DNA of 41,939 bases from Ruminiclostridium sp. (GCA_017635095.1 JAGBMA010000091.1:1-41939), one strand, 5' to 3'; shown: positions 1 through 8,563, counted from the stretch's first letter. A program made the numbers and translations. Notes: generated by a model from the sequence alone, not told the origin.

Positions 1-113
1 TGAGAGAAAAAGAGCTAGCCACGCCGTCTACTGCGTCAAACCTCCTAACCGGGCGCCAGCCCGGCTTCGTCGGCTTTCCTTGTATCCGACGCAGCTATCT
101 CATTTTCTCTTTT
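1..113. repeat. Imperfect palindromic intergenic element
   Basis: About 113 bases with nested inverted repeats. The outer arms (about 1-20 and 92-113) are imperfectly complementary. TGCGTC at 32-37 pairs with GACGCA at 88-93. CCGGGC at 49-54 pairs with GCCCGG at 59-64, and CGTCGG at 68-73 pairs with CCGACG at 86-91. No reading frame is evident. It lies just downstream of the minus-strand nnr gene and could be a small non-autonomous repeat or a structured 3' UTR. No T-run follows the stems, so it is not a classical intrinsic terminator. Confidence 0.5.
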
Positions 114-137
114 CAAAGCGGTTTTTAGAGGTACCCT

Positions 138-1667
138 TTATTTTCTGAGCAGTTCCGGCAGAGCTTCCGGTATATCCCGGGGAAGGATTCCCGCGAGTCC
201 CTTTGTCTGAGCGAGTTTGTCCGCCGCAAGCCCGTGCAGGTAAACTCCGAGAGCCGCTGCATAAAGCGGCTCGGCACCCTGCGCCGTGAGCGACGCGATC
301 ATGCCTGCGAGCACATCTCCGCTTCCGCCCTTTGCAAGACCGGGATTTCCGGTGGTGTTCACGAAAGCCTGACCGTCCGGGGCGGCAACTACCGTGTTCA
401 CGCCTTTCAGGACGGTGACGCAGCCGTATTCATTTGCGAACGTCTTTGCGGCGCTTATGCGGTCATGCTGTATCTCTTCAACGCTCTTTCCGGTCATTCT
501 TGCAAATTCAGCGGGGTGCGGAGTAACGATAACTCCCTTTTTGCTTTCTTTCAGTACATTTATATTCCCCGCCAGCGAATTAAGACCGTCGGCATCAATA
601 ATTACGGGACAATCCGCACTGCGAATGACGATTTCTGTCAGATCGCGGGTTGTTTTGCGGTTTCCGAGCCCACAGCCCACAAGCACAGCGTCGTATTTCC
701 TGTTTTCGAGCTCCACCATTATCATATCCACGGATTTGTCGTTGATGAAGCCGTCGAAGTCCTGTTCAAGGGGCAGGTATGTAGTCTCCGGGACAGCCGC
801 GGCAATAGCGTTTATTACCCTGGTGGGGGTAGCGAGGGTGCAAAGTCCCACGCCCGTTCGCAGAGCCCCCTCGGTCGAGAGCAGCGCAGCGCCGGTGTAG
901 AATGCGCTTCCGCTTATATTGAGCATTTTCCCGTATGTGCCCTTATGTGAAACACGTTTGCGCTCGGGAATGAACTCCCTCAGCACATCGTCGGTGAGTG
1001 CGGCTTCACAGGCATCGTAGCAGTTCGACGGAATGCCGATATCCGCGAGCAGTATGCTTCCGCAGCTCTCATAGGCGGGGTGGGAGTAGAGCCCTTTCTT
1101 CATTGCGCCGAGGACTATGGTGTGATCGGGAACGAACGCGCCCTTCGCGATCTCGCCGGTGTCACTGTCTATCCCGCTCGGCACATCTACCGAGATCTTT
1201 ATGCCGGGACAGTTTTCCTGCACGAAGCCGAAAAGGTCAATGAGATTTTCTTCAAGTTCTCCGTGAAATCCCGTTCCGAAGACACAGTCGATTATTGCGT
1301 CACAGGCGCTTATTGCACGTTTCACCACATCCTGGCGGTGTACATAAAGGCAGGACTTGACCACTTTTTCGTACATAGAGTAGCACTGGCGGGCGGTATC
1401 GGATTTCGGCAGATCCTGCACGAAAACGAGTATCACGCTTGCGTGGGCTTCGGTGAGCATATTGGCGATGACGATGCCGTCTCCGCCGTTGTTGCCGCGC
1501 CCTGAAAGTATAACGAAGGTCTTGTCTTCAACGCCTCCGAGTATTTTTGAGATGCGTCCGAAGCAGGCTTCTCCGGCATTCCGCATAAGTTTCATATACG
1601 AAATGCCGTTTTTGTCCGCGTTCGCCTCCGCAGTTCTCATTTGTTCGTTTGTTACGGTAAGCCGCAT
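138..1667 (-). CDS. nnr: Bifunctional NAD(P)H-hydrate epimerase / ADP-dependent NAD(P)H-hydrate dehydratase
   Basis: This 509-aa cytosolic protein repairs hydrated NADH and NADPH: the N-terminal half epimerizes R- and S-NAD(P)HX and the C-terminal half dehydrates S-NAD(P)HX using ADP. The N-terminal YjeF domain (about 1-215) has the phosphate loop GRGNNGGDG (56-64) and VDVPSGIDSDTG. The C-terminal ribokinase-like domain (from about 235) has KGTYGKML, IDADGLN, TPHPAEFARM and the nucleotide-site motif GGSGDVLAG (447-455). Length and order match the bacterial fusion. GCAGGAG stands upstream of the ATG. The gene starts 20 bases after the stop of the zinc-ribbon membrane protein on the same strand, so the two are probably co-transcribed. 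Confidence 0.95.
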   Translation of the reverse strand: MRLTVTNEQMRTAEANADKNGISYMKLMRNAGEACFGRISKILGGVEDKTFVILSGRGNNGGDGIVIANMLTEAHASVILVFVQDLPKSDTARQCYSMYEKVVKSCLYVHRQDVVKRAISACDAIIDCVFGTGFHGELEENLIDLFGFVQENCPGIKISVDVPSGIDSDTGEIAKGAFVPDHTIVLGAMKKGLYSHPAYESCGSILLADIGIPSNCYDACEAALTDDVLREFIPERKRVSHKGTYGKMLNISGSAFYTGAALLSTEGALRTGVGLCTLATPTRVINAIAAAVPETTYLPLEQDFDGFINDKSVDMIMVELENRKYDAVLVGCGLGNRKTTRDLTEIVIRSADCPVIIDADGLNSLAGNINVLKESKKGVIVTPHPAEFARMTGKSVEEIQHDRISAAKTFANEYGCVTVLKGVNTVVAAPDGQAFVNTTGNPGLAKGGSGDVLAGMIASLTAQGAEPLYAAALGVYLHGLAADKLAQTKGLAGILPRDIPEALPELLRK

Positions 1668-1687
1668 TTCAGATCTCCTGCAATCTA

Positions 1688-4678
1688 TCAGAATTTATAT
1701 GAGCCCTTCATGAACACGAACTCCTGTGTATCGCTGCTGTCGCTATAGTGCTGAACGAGAGTGAGGGTACCGGCAGCTTCGTTGTATGTGCAGTCGAAGT
1801 AGGTCCATGAATTGTATGCTATGCGGCAGGTCTTTGACTTGATCTTGCCGATAGTATAGATCTCGGATTTGCTCGATGTGGTTATGACAGCCGAGTATTC
1901 GCCTATTGAAAGGTTCATCGCAAATCCGTCGGGCGTATCGTCGTACTCCTTGCAGTATTCGGAGGACGTGAGCCCTTCGTACTTATAGAGCGTCCAGTTG
2001 CCCATGTAAGCGGACTTGCCGCGGCTTTCGTCCTTGGCGAGTATTATCTCCTTGCCGGAGCTCGTGTACTGGATCTTTATGGTGTCCGTCTTTGCGCTGT
2101 AGCTGAGCTTTCCGACATTGGTCTTTGCCTTTTCGTAGAGGTCAAACCCGTTCTTTCCCGCTTTGAGGACGGTGAAGTCGCTGTTGTCGAGATAGTTCCC
2201 GCTCTGGTAAGGCGTCATGATGTAGTTCGAGCAGATCGCGATGGTCGTTGTCTTTCCGCCGGACTTTCCGTGCCATACGCCCACAACGTCGCTTATCGTG
2301 GGATCTTTCTTGACAGAGCCGAACTTTATCTCTCCGGATCCGGAGCTTGCGGTAGTTTCTGCTGCGGGAGCCTTGGTCTCGGGCGCGCTTGTGACTGCGG
2401 GCTGAGTAGCGGCGGGGGTGTCGTTATCGCTGTCGTCGTCTTCGTCCGCGCCGTTCTCATCTTCGCCGGGCTCATCGGGCTCGTCGGGTTCGTCGGGCTC
2501 GTCGTTTTCATCGTTATCGTCGTCCGGTTCTTCGGGAAGCTCGCCGTCTGCAAGTACGGGGTAAGTGCCTACAACGTATTCTTCGATAAATCCGGGCTCT
2601 CCGCCCCACGGATAGATACCTGCGGCGAAGTTTCTTACTTCCGGCATCTCAGAGGGAATATGGCCCATGTTGTCCGTCAGCACGACCGTAACTCCGACGA
2701 TCGAATCGAATACGCTGCTGTCATAGCAGACCTCGGCGTAAACGGAACTGTATTCGGGGTGATCGCAGACGATGTTCTTTATGCCTGCGGGATTCATAAC
2801 GATGCAGTTGCCGTCCATGAAGTACAGCTTGATAGTACCGCTTATATCGCCGTCCGCATTTGATATCGCGTCGGAAACAAGGCCTGCAAGATCATCTCTG
2901 ATCTGTTTAGCATATTTCTCCGCATCTGCGCGGCTGTTTTCGGTGTAGGAATCGAAATTTTCCTTTATCTCTGAGATCTCCGGTTCGCTTACTTCGCTTA
3001 TATCGGAGCTGTCACCGCCTTCTGCCGTGATGACGGCGGTGCTGTCGGAGCGGGAAGTCTGATCCCGGTCGCTGCCGTAGCTCGAGAGCGACGACATACT
3101 TACAGCGATTATCGCTATAATGCCAAGAACCACCGCTGCGATTATGCAGAGAACGATAATTGTCTTTTTGCTGGGTGCATGAGAGACTTTGCGCTGAGCG
3201 GAAGATGTCCGCGGAGCGGGAGCTGACTGAGATGCGGGTCTTTCGGGGGCAGCCTGTCTTTCCGGTGACGCAGGGCGGGGAGGCGGCGCAGTTGCCGCCG
3301 TCGGCTGAGCGGGTCTCTGAGGCGGCACAGGCGGAATGTTCCTCGGGGGCTGAGCGGGTCTTGCAGTCTCAACGGACGGCATGGACTCAGCCTGTGATTC
3401 GAGCCGCATTGCACCTGCTTCGGCTGACGGTGTGACCTCGGTGACCTCTTCTTCCGCGCTGACGGTGGAAGTCTCATCGGTGCCCGCGGGCTTTACATCT
3501 TCCTCATGCCCGCCGGAAACGTCGGGAGTTCCAGGCGCGGGAAGCGGAGTTACAAGTATCTCGTGTTCCTCGGCTTTTTCCGGCTCGGGAGCGGGTTTGT
3601 CTGCCGGCTTTGTGCTGTTTATGATGTCGTCAATGATCTTGTCGGTCTCAGAGCCGGCAGCCTTTTCCTTGGGCTCATTAAGCGACTCGAACGGTGACGG
3701 CGAGGGTTTTGCATTCTCGATGACCTTGTCGAGGTCGGGGTTCTTCTTCTCTGCCTTTTCCTTGGGTGCATTAAGCGACTCGAACGGAGACGGTGAGGGC
3801 TTTGCATTCTCGATGACCTTGTCGAGATCGGGGTTCTTCTGCGGCTCAGTCTTTTCTTTCGGCTCATTCAGGGACGGGAAAGGAGAAACTGCCGGTTTCT
3901 CGTTTTCGATAACCTTATGTAAATCCGGATTTTTCTTCTGCTCCGCCTTTTCCTTGGGCGCATTAAGCGACTCGAACGGAGACGGTGAGGGCTTTGTATT
4001 CTCGATGACCTTGTCGAGGTCGGGGTTCTTCTTCTGTTCCGTTTTTTTGTCTTCGGGAGCCTTTATTTCGGGCTTGACATCAGCCTTAGGCTCTGCGGGC
4101 GCCGCAGCGGGCTCGGGAGCTTTTTCAGCCTTCGGCTCTGCGGGCGGCTCAGACGCCTCCTGAGTATCGGGCTTTGCGGAGTTGTCGGACTGCATACGGC
4201 TGTAGGCCTGTGCACGCTCGGACGGGTCGATGTGTCTTATCGGGCGGGAGAGATTCTCTTCCGGCTTTTCTTCCTGCACAGGCTCGGCTCTTACCGGCTC
4301 AACTGAGGGTATAGCGTCGGGCATTGCCTCGATCTTGATCGGATTTATCGGCTGCATACGGTTCATCGACTGCATACGCTGAGCGGGGTCGATGTGACGT
4401 ATCGCGCGCGGCTTTTTCTTGGGCGCAGCGTTCTGTGGAGCGCCTGCGGGAGCAGTCGGCTGCGCAGTTTCCCGCTTTTCCGCCGTCGGAGCCGCGGCAG
4501 CCGGTATTTCTGCGGGAGCGGGCGCTTCCGCTTTTATCTCCTGAGCTGCCGGAGCAGGGGCATTGTTGCTGTTATTGTTATAATCGGCGGGAGCGCCCAC
4601 CGTTATCACCTGTGTACCGCAAACCGAACAGAACTTCTGATCGGCTTCCATTTTACTTCCGCACTGTCTGCAAAACAT
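1688..4678 (-). CDS. Zinc-ribbon, single-pass membrane protein with Pro/Glu-rich repeats
   Basis: This 996-aa protein has unknown function. I chose the ATG at 4678 because AGAAAGGA precedes it and the protein then opens with a zinc ribbon (C3, C6, C17, C20). The N-terminal ~500 residues are low-complexity and rich in Ala, Pro, Glu and Lys. They contain four copies of a 31-32-residue repeat built around KNPDLDKVIEN and SPFESLN (DNA about 3660-4040). One strong membrane helix follows (about residues 505-530). Beyond it lie a region of about 180 residues, an acidic Asp/Glu/Pro linker (about 713-756) and a C-terminal domain that opens with a VVGVWHGKSGG segment reminiscent of lipocalin-like folds. 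The architecture suggests a cytosolic ribbon, a membrane anchor and an extracellular domain. A consensus promoter lies upstream. Confidence 0.8.
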   Translation of the reverse strand: MFCRQCGSKMEADQKFCSVCGTQVITVGAPADYNNNSNNAPAPAAQEIKAEAPAPAEIPAAAAPTAEKRETAQPTAPAGAPQNAAPKKKPRAIRHIDPAQRMQSMNRMQPINPIKIEAMPDAIPSVEPVRAEPVQEEKPEENLSRPIRHIDPSERAQAYSRMQSDNSAKPDTQEASEPPAEPKAEKAPEPAAAPAEPKADVKPEIKAPEDKKTEQKKNPDLDKVIENTKPSPSPFESLNAPKEKAEQKKNPDLHKVIENEKPAVSPFPSLNEPKEKTEPQKNPDLDKVIENAKPSPSPFESLNAPKEKAEKKNPDLDKVIENAKPSPSPFESLNEPKEKAAGSETDKIIDDIINSTKPADKPAPEPEKAEEHEILVTPLPAPGTPDVSGGHEEDVKPAGTDETSTVSAEEEVTEVTPSAEAGAMRLESQAESMPSVETARPAQPPRNIPPVPPQRPAQPTAATAPPPRPASPERQAAPERPASQSAPAPRTSSAQRKVSHAPSKKTIIVLCIIAAVVLGIIAIIAVSMSSLSSYGSDRDQTSRSDSTAVITAEGGDSSDISEVSEPEISEIKENFDSYTENSRADAEKYAKQIRDDLAGLVSDAISNADGDISGTIKLYFMDGNCIVMNPAGIKNIVCDHPEYSSVYAEVCYDSSVFDSIVGVTVVLTDNMGHIPSEMPEVRNFAAGIYPWGGEPGFIEEYVVGTYPVLADGELPEEPDDDNDENDEPDEPDEPDEPGEDENGADEDDDSDNDTPAATQPAVTSAPETKAPAAETTASSGSGEIKFGSVKKDPTISDVVGVWHGKSGGKTTTIAICSNYIMTPYQSGNYLDNSDFTVLKAGKNGFDLYEKAKTNVGKLSYSAKTDTIKIQYTSSGKEIILAKDESRGKSAYMGNWTLYKYEGLTSSEYCKEYDDTPDGFAMNLSIGEYSAVITTSSKSEIYTIGKIKSKTCRIAYNSWTYFDCTYNEAAGTLTLVQHYSDSSDTQEFVFMKGSYKF

Positions 4679-4725
4679 ATCGAATCCTTTCTCCGGATAT
4701 CTCCGGACAGTGTTATATACAATAT

Positions 4726-4754
4726 AGTATATCATTATTACACAGTTATGTCAA
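4726..4754 (-). promoter_or_regulatory. Sigma-A promoter of the zinc-ribbon gene and nnr
   Basis: On the minus strand TTGACA (4754-4749) is followed after 17 bases by TATACT (4731-4726). It lies about 50 bases before the chosen ATG at 4678, which supports that start. Confidence 0.8.
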
Positions 4755-4857
4755 GAAAAATTGCGTTTTCGCGGCGTTTTTTGTAGCATTGTACCAATAT
4801 CTTTTGTGCATATCCATAAAATGTATTTTATATCATCGTCGGGTGTATCGGCTGACA

Positions 4858-4886
4858 TTGACATATTTTTGCGGAAATGGTATAAT
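4858..4886 (+). promoter_or_regulatory. Consensus sigma-A promoter of the alpha/beta hydrolase gene
   Basis: TTGACA (4858-4863), a 17-base spacer, then TATAAT (4881-4886) with TGG just before it. This is a perfect consensus with an extended -10. Confidence 0.9.
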
Positions 4887-4947
4887 ATATCCGACAGAGC
4901 ACAAACGGGTGCAATGCCCGGGACAATGAAAGGAAAGATGTGATACC

Positions 4948-5895
4948 ATGCACGAGATAAAGGAATTTACGTTTCCGTCAAGCACGGGGCATAACACGAT
5001 ATACGCACGCAGGTGCGAGCCGGAGGGGGCTCCCCGCGGCATAGTGCAGATCGCCCACGGCATAGCCGAGCATATAGGCAGATATGAGGGCTTTATGGAG
5101 TTTCTCGCGGACAACGGCTTTATTGCGGTAGGCAACGATCATCTCGGTCACGGAAAGTCGGTGAGCGATCCGGAGGAATACGGGTTTTTTGATGAGAAGG
5201 ACGGCTGGTCGCGCGTTGTTGACGATATGAAGGCGCTCCACGACATGATCGCAGGTGAGTACCCGGAGCTTCCGTACATCTTCTTCGGCCACAGCATGGG
5301 AAGCTTCCTTACCCGCACCTACATCATAAAGTACCCCGACGATCCGGCGCTTGCCGTGATCTGCGGAACGGGTCATCAGCCGATAATGCAGGTCGCAGCC
5401 GGACTTGCCGCATCTGAGGCGGCAGTGAAGATGTACGGTCCGCGAAAGGTCGGAGAGAAGCTCAACAATATTGCGTTCGGGGAATACAACAAGAGCTATG
5501 ATGACGTTCGTACCGAATACGACTGGCTGAGCCGCGACCCGGGGATCGTTGACGGCTACATCGCCGATCCGATGTGCGGATTTATACCGAAGGTAAGCCT
5601 GCTCCGGGATATGATGAGAGGGCTCATGTTCATTACCGACGCAAACAACATCGCAAAAATGAACAAGGATATGCCGGTGCTTTTCATAGCGGGCTGGGCC
5701 GACCCTGTGGGAGAGTACGGAAAGGGCGTGAAACGTGCGTTTGAAACTTTCTGCAGCGCGGGAATGCAGCACGTTCACATAAAGCTTTACCCCGGCGCAC
5801 GCCATGAGCTTCTCAACGAGCTCAACAAAGAAGAGGTCATGGACGACATAATGCGCTGGATAAACGGGAAGCTTCAGGATAAGGAACAGGGATAA
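4948..5895 (+). CDS. Alpha/beta hydrolase, monoacylglycerol lipase-like
   Basis: This 315-aa soluble serine hydrolase belongs to the Hydrolase_4 (serine aminopeptidase S33 / monoglyceride lipase) group. The nucleophile elbow is GHSMG with Ser116. The likely acid is Asp252 in GWADPVG and the likely base His286 in GARHE. Near the N-terminus AHGIAEHIGRY matches the oxyanion-hole HG region of lysophospholipase-like proteins, and the GNDHLGHGKS segment is typical. The natural substrate (a lipid ester or other acyl ester) cannot be told from sequence. AAAGGAAAG lies before the ATG and no signal peptide is visible. It is monocistronic, with its own promoter, and a second promoter follows it. Confidence 0.9.
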   Translation: MHEIKEFTFPSSTGHNTIYARRCEPEGAPRGIVQIAHGIAEHIGRYEGFMEFLADNGFIAVGNDHLGHGKSVSDPEEYGFFDEKDGWSRVVDDMKALHDMIAGEYPELPYIFFGHSMGSFLTRTYIIKYPDDPALAVICGTGHQPIMQVAAGLAASEAAVKMYGPRKVGEKLNNIAFGEYNKSYDDVRTEYDWLSRDPGIVDGYIADPMCGFIPKVSLLRDMMRGLMFITDANNIAKMNKDMPVLFIAGWADPVGEYGKGVKRAFETFCSAGMQHVHIKLYPGARHELLNELNKEEVMDDIMRWINGKLQDKEQG

Positions 5896-5944
5896 CGCGC
5901 ATGAAACGGGGTTTCCCGCGGCGCCGATTTGGTCAGGATAACCA

Positions 5945-5973
5945 TTGACCGGACGGCGGAAATGTGGTATAAT
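5945..5973 (+). promoter_or_regulatory. Sigma-A promoter of the MATE gene
   Basis: TTGACC (5945-5950), a 17-base spacer, TATAAT (5968-5973) with TGG before it. Transcription would start near 5980, giving a leader of about 95 nt ahead of the MATE start codon. Confidence 0.85.
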
Positions 5974-5991
5974 ACAGAAAATCGAACAGAG

Positions 5992-6067
5992 AAAAGTGTG
6001 CGGCGCAGGGAGTTGATCCCGCGCATAAGTCCGGCTTATGCGTCACTCGCCGCACACTTTTATTTTT
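5992..6067 (+). promoter_or_regulatory. Terminator-like three-way-junction leader before the MATE pump (possible attenuator)
   Basis: A perfect 14-bp stem (5992-6005 with 6048-6061) is followed by ATTTTT and then directly by the GGAGGT ribosome site. It encloses two smaller hairpins: GGGA/TCCC (6008-6011/6017-6020) and an 8-bp stem (6022-6029/6035-6042). Because a promoter lies just upstream, the hairpin is in the MATE mRNA leader. It would stop transcription or mask translation unless remodelled. It does not match a riboswitch class I know, and it could also simply be a terminator for read-through from the hydrolase gene. Confidence 0.6.
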
Positions 6068-6077
6068 GGAGGTAAAT

Positions 6078-7478
6078 ATGGAAGATGCAAGAATGGCGGA
6101 AATGCCGGTAAAGAAGCTTATGCTGTCAATGGGGATACCCATGATAGTGTCAATGGTGCTGCAGGCGGTATATAACATCGTGGACAGCGCCTTTGTATCG
6201 AATATGGCGCAGGGCGGGGAACAGGCGCTCGGTGCGCTCACGCTTGCGTTCCCTATGCAGATACTCATGGTCGCGGTCGGGATAGGTACCGGCGTAGGGG
6301 CTAACGTTCTCACGGCGAAGAACCTCGGTGCCGGGAACCGTGAACAGGCGAGCCGTGCGGCGGGCTGTGCGGAGTTCATGGCGGCGGTGATCTATGTTGT
6401 GTTCCTGTTGTTCGGGATATTCGGGACCGACATCTATATCGGTTCCCAGACCACCGACGCTGTGACCGCGGAAATGGGCGCGGATTATCTTCGGATATGC
6501 TGCATATTCTCGTTCGGAATGTCGTTCTTTGCGATATACGAGAAGCTTCTCCAGTCAACGGGTCATTCCGTGTACTCGACTATAGCCCAGATATCGGGCG
6601 CCGTAACGAACATCGTGCTCGATCCGATCATGATATACGGCTGGCTCGGACTTCCGGAAATGGGAGTAAAGGGCGCGGCATACGCCACAGTTATCGGGCA
6701 GGTGGTTTCCTTCGTCCTTGCCCTTATATTCCACCTGAAAGTGAATACTGCAATAGATAACAGACCCGCCTGTCTGAAACCGGATATCCGCGTTATAAGG
6801 CAGATATATTCGGTGGGGCTTCCGGCTATGATATCTCAGGCGCTCATATCTGTGATGACATACGGAATGAACCTTATCCTCGGCGGCATCTCCGCGGACG
6901 CTGTGACCGCTTACGGGCTCTATTACAAGGTGATGCAGTTCCTGCTCTTCGCGGCGTTCGGAATGCGCGACGCGATAATGCCCATAACCGCGTTCAGCTA
7001 CGGAATGGGCGACCGCGGCCGCATACGTGATTCGGTGAAGTACGGTCATCTCTATACTTTCATCATCATGCTTGCGGGGACGATAGCGCTTGAGGTGTTC
7101 GCGGAGCCGTTCACAGCGCTTTTCGGGCTTTCCGGTGTCACGAGCGCGCTCTGCGTGAGTGCTATGCGCATAATCTCGCTGAGCTTTGTGTTCGCGGGTG
7201 CGAATATCGCGTTCCAGGGTGTCTTTCAGGCTCTCGGAGCGGGGGTGAGCTCGCTCATAGTCTCGGTCTGCCGCCAGCTCGTATTCGTATTCCCGTTTGC
7301 GTGGATCTTTGCGGGAATGGCGGGAGGTGCCGCGGAAAACGCATGGCTGGTATGGATCACTTTCCCCATAGCCGAGGTGCTTACCGCAGCAGTTTCTCTG
7401 GCGCTCCACATAAGGATAATGCGCATGAAAGCTCCGGACGAGGCTGTCACGGGTGAGCGTGCAGGATCCGCCGTATGA
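6078..7478 (+). CDS. MATE family multidrug/cation antiporter
   Basis: This 466-aa inner-membrane efflux protein has about twelve hydrophobic helices. Typical MATE signatures appear near the N-terminus (MGIPMIVSMVLQAVYNIVDSAF), then GTGVGANVL, and in the second half GLPAMISQALISVM and FQALGAG. Members of this NorM/DinF-like group export cationic drugs or metabolites using Na+ or H+ gradients. The substrate is not predictable. GGAGGT five bases before the ATG at 6078 decides the start; an upstream in-frame TTG at 6066 lies in the hairpin's T-run and is unlikely. The gene has its own promoter and the structured leader described separately, and ends at a strong terminator. Confidence 0.92.
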   Translation: MEDARMAEMPVKKLMLSMGIPMIVSMVLQAVYNIVDSAFVSNMAQGGEQALGALTLAFPMQILMVAVGIGTGVGANVLTAKNLGAGNREQASRAAGCAEFMAAVIYVVFLLFGIFGTDIYIGSQTTDAVTAEMGADYLRICCIFSFGMSFFAIYEKLLQSTGHSVYSTIAQISGAVTNIVLDPIMIYGWLGLPEMGVKGAAYATVIGQVVSFVLALIFHLKVNTAIDNRPACLKPDIRVIRQIYSVGLPAMISQALISVMTYGMNLILGGISADAVTAYGLYYKVMQFLLFAAFGMRDAIMPITAFSYGMGDRGRIRDSVKYGHLYTFIIMLAGTIALEVFAEPFTALFGLSGVTSALCVSAMRIISLSFVFAGANIAFQGVFQALGAGVSSLIVSVCRQLVFVFPFAWIFAGMAGGAAENAWLVWITFPIAEVLTAAVSLALHIRIMRMKAPDEAVTGERAGSAV

Positions 7479-7483
7479 AAAAA

Positions 7484-7530
7484 ATCAGACCCGCATAGGA
7501 GAATTCCGGAAGCGGGTCTGATGATTTTGT
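7484..7530. terminator. Intrinsic terminator between MATE and MBL genes
   Basis: A perfect 11-bp stem (7484-7494 with 7512-7522) follows the MATE stop codon and leads into GATTTTGT. Reading from the other side the stem is followed by TTTTTTTCAT, so it can also end the convergent MBL gene. Confidence 0.85.
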
Positions 7531-7531
7531 A

Positions 7532-7560
7532 TTGAATTGGCACGGCCGATGTGGTATAAT
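7532..7560 (+). promoter_or_regulatory. Promoter-like sequence pointing antisense into the MBL gene
   Basis: TTGAAT (7532-7537), a 17-base spacer and TATAAT (7555-7560) with TGG before it. It sits right after a terminator and immediately before the stop codon (complement) of the minus-strand MBL gene, so a transcript would be antisense to that gene. No plus-strand gene follows closely. Confidence 0.5.
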
Positions 7561-7561
7561 A

Positions 7562-8206
7562 TCAGAAAAGGCCGTCGGACAGGAACGGATTGTAGCGCTT
7601 TTCCGCGGAAAGAGTGGTGCTCTCGCCGTGACCGGGGTAGATGATGTAGTCCTTTTCGAGCTCTTTAAGCTTGTCAAGCGTGCGGAGCTGAACCTCCGGG
7701 TCGCCGGAATATCCGTCGCTCCTGCCTATGCTGTCCTTGAATATGGTATCTCCGGCGAACATTATGTCATTTCCGTTCCCGTCGCTGCAAAGGAAGCACA
7801 CACTTCCGGCAGTATGTCCGGGAGTGCTCATGACCGTGAATTCAAGGCTGCCCTGTTTTATCACGTCGCCGTTGTCGAAAAGCACGTCCGGCTCACAGGA
7901 GACGAAAGGCTTTCCGGGACAGAAGAAAGCGAGCGCCTTCACCGGGTCGGTGAGAAGCTCCGTGTCCGCCTTGTGGATATATATGGGAGCGCCGGTCTGT
8001 TCCTTTATATAAGCCGCGCCGCCGATGTGGTCGAAGTGACCGTGGGTGAGCAGTATCTTTTTTATTGCAAGACCGGCTTTCGCCGCCGTATCGAGTATTT
8101 TTTCCTCGTCATCGGCGGGATCTATGACAACAGCTTCACCGGCTCCGGTCGGTACGATGTAGCAGTTTGTCGCGAGGGGCGACAGTACGAGCTGTATGAT
8201 ATCCAT
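7562..8206 (-). CDS. MBL-fold metallo-hydrolase, glyoxalase II-like
   Basis: This 214-aa cytosolic metallo-beta-lactamase-fold hydrolase has THGHFDHIGG (His55, His57, Asp59, His60) as the first metal site. STPGHTAGSVC, MFAGDTIF and YPGHGEST supply the remaining ligands. It resembles YcbL/hydroxyacylglutathione hydrolase-like enzymes that lack the extended C-terminal glutathione-binding domain. The thioester substrate is therefore uncertain. The start at 8206 was chosen for its AAGGAGAA site; longer in-frame extensions run through the promoter. Confidence 0.88.
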   Translation of the reverse strand: MDIIQLVLSPLATNCYIVPTGAGEAVVIDPADDEEKILDTAAKAGLAIKKILLTHGHFDHIGGAAYIKEQTGAPIYIHKADTELLTDPVKALAFFCPGKPFVSCEPDVLFDNGDVIKQGSLEFTVMSTPGHTAGSVCFLCSDGNGNDIMFAGDTIFKDSIGRSDGYSGDPEVQLRTLDKLKELEKDYIIYPGHGESTTLSAEKRYNPFLSDGLF

Positions 8207-8242
8207 GATCTTCTCCTTTTGCATAATATATCTATTATTATT

Positions 8243-8272
8243 ATTATATAACCTGCGGGCGCATAATGTCAA
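8243..8272 (-). promoter_or_regulatory. Promoter of the MBL-fold gene
   Basis: On the minus strand TTGACA (8272-8267), an 18-base spacer, TATAAT (8248-8243). It lies about 40 bases ahead of the ATG at 8206, in the divergent space before the lipoprotein gene. Confidence 0.75.
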
Positions 8273-8303
8273 GAGCGTCCGCAAAAATTACGGAGGTGCC
8301 GCA

Positions 8304-8558
8304 ATGAAAAAGTACCCGGCTGTCCTGACCGCAGCCGTAATGATGCTGTCGGGCTGCACGCCCGTCGCCGAAAACGGCAGGGAAAAGACCGAGAGCCCCC
8401 TTGTTTCATCATATCTTGAGCTTGCGGAGGAATACTATGCCGCCGGAGACGCGGAAAGTGCCATAAATACCCTCAGAGAAGGGTATAATGAGACGGGGGA
8501 CAGGAAAATAAAGAACCGTCTTGCCGATCTTGAAAAAGAAGAGGGATCGGCCGAATAA
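8304..8558 (+). CDS. Small lipoprotein with a TPR-like helix pair
   Basis: This 84-aa protein starts at the ATG after GGAGG (8292-8296). MKKYPAVLTAAVMMLSGC is a lipoprotein signal with lipobox LSGC, so the mature chain would be anchored to the outer face of the membrane. The remainder, SSYLELAEEYYAAGDAESAINTLREGY followed by a charged helix, has the A/Y spacing of a tetratricopeptide repeat. This suggests a protein-binding role. The function is unknown. It is divergent from the MBL gene and I see no clear promoter. Confidence 0.7.
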   Translation: MKKYPAVLTAAVMMLSGCTPVAENGREKTESPLVSSYLELAEEYYAAGDAESAINTLREGYNETGDRKIKNRLADLEKEEGSAE

Positions 8559-8563
8559 ATCTC

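Noticed and set aside
6555-7409. Minus-strand frame opposite the MATE gene
   Set aside because: Arg/His-rich shadow product; no start signals.
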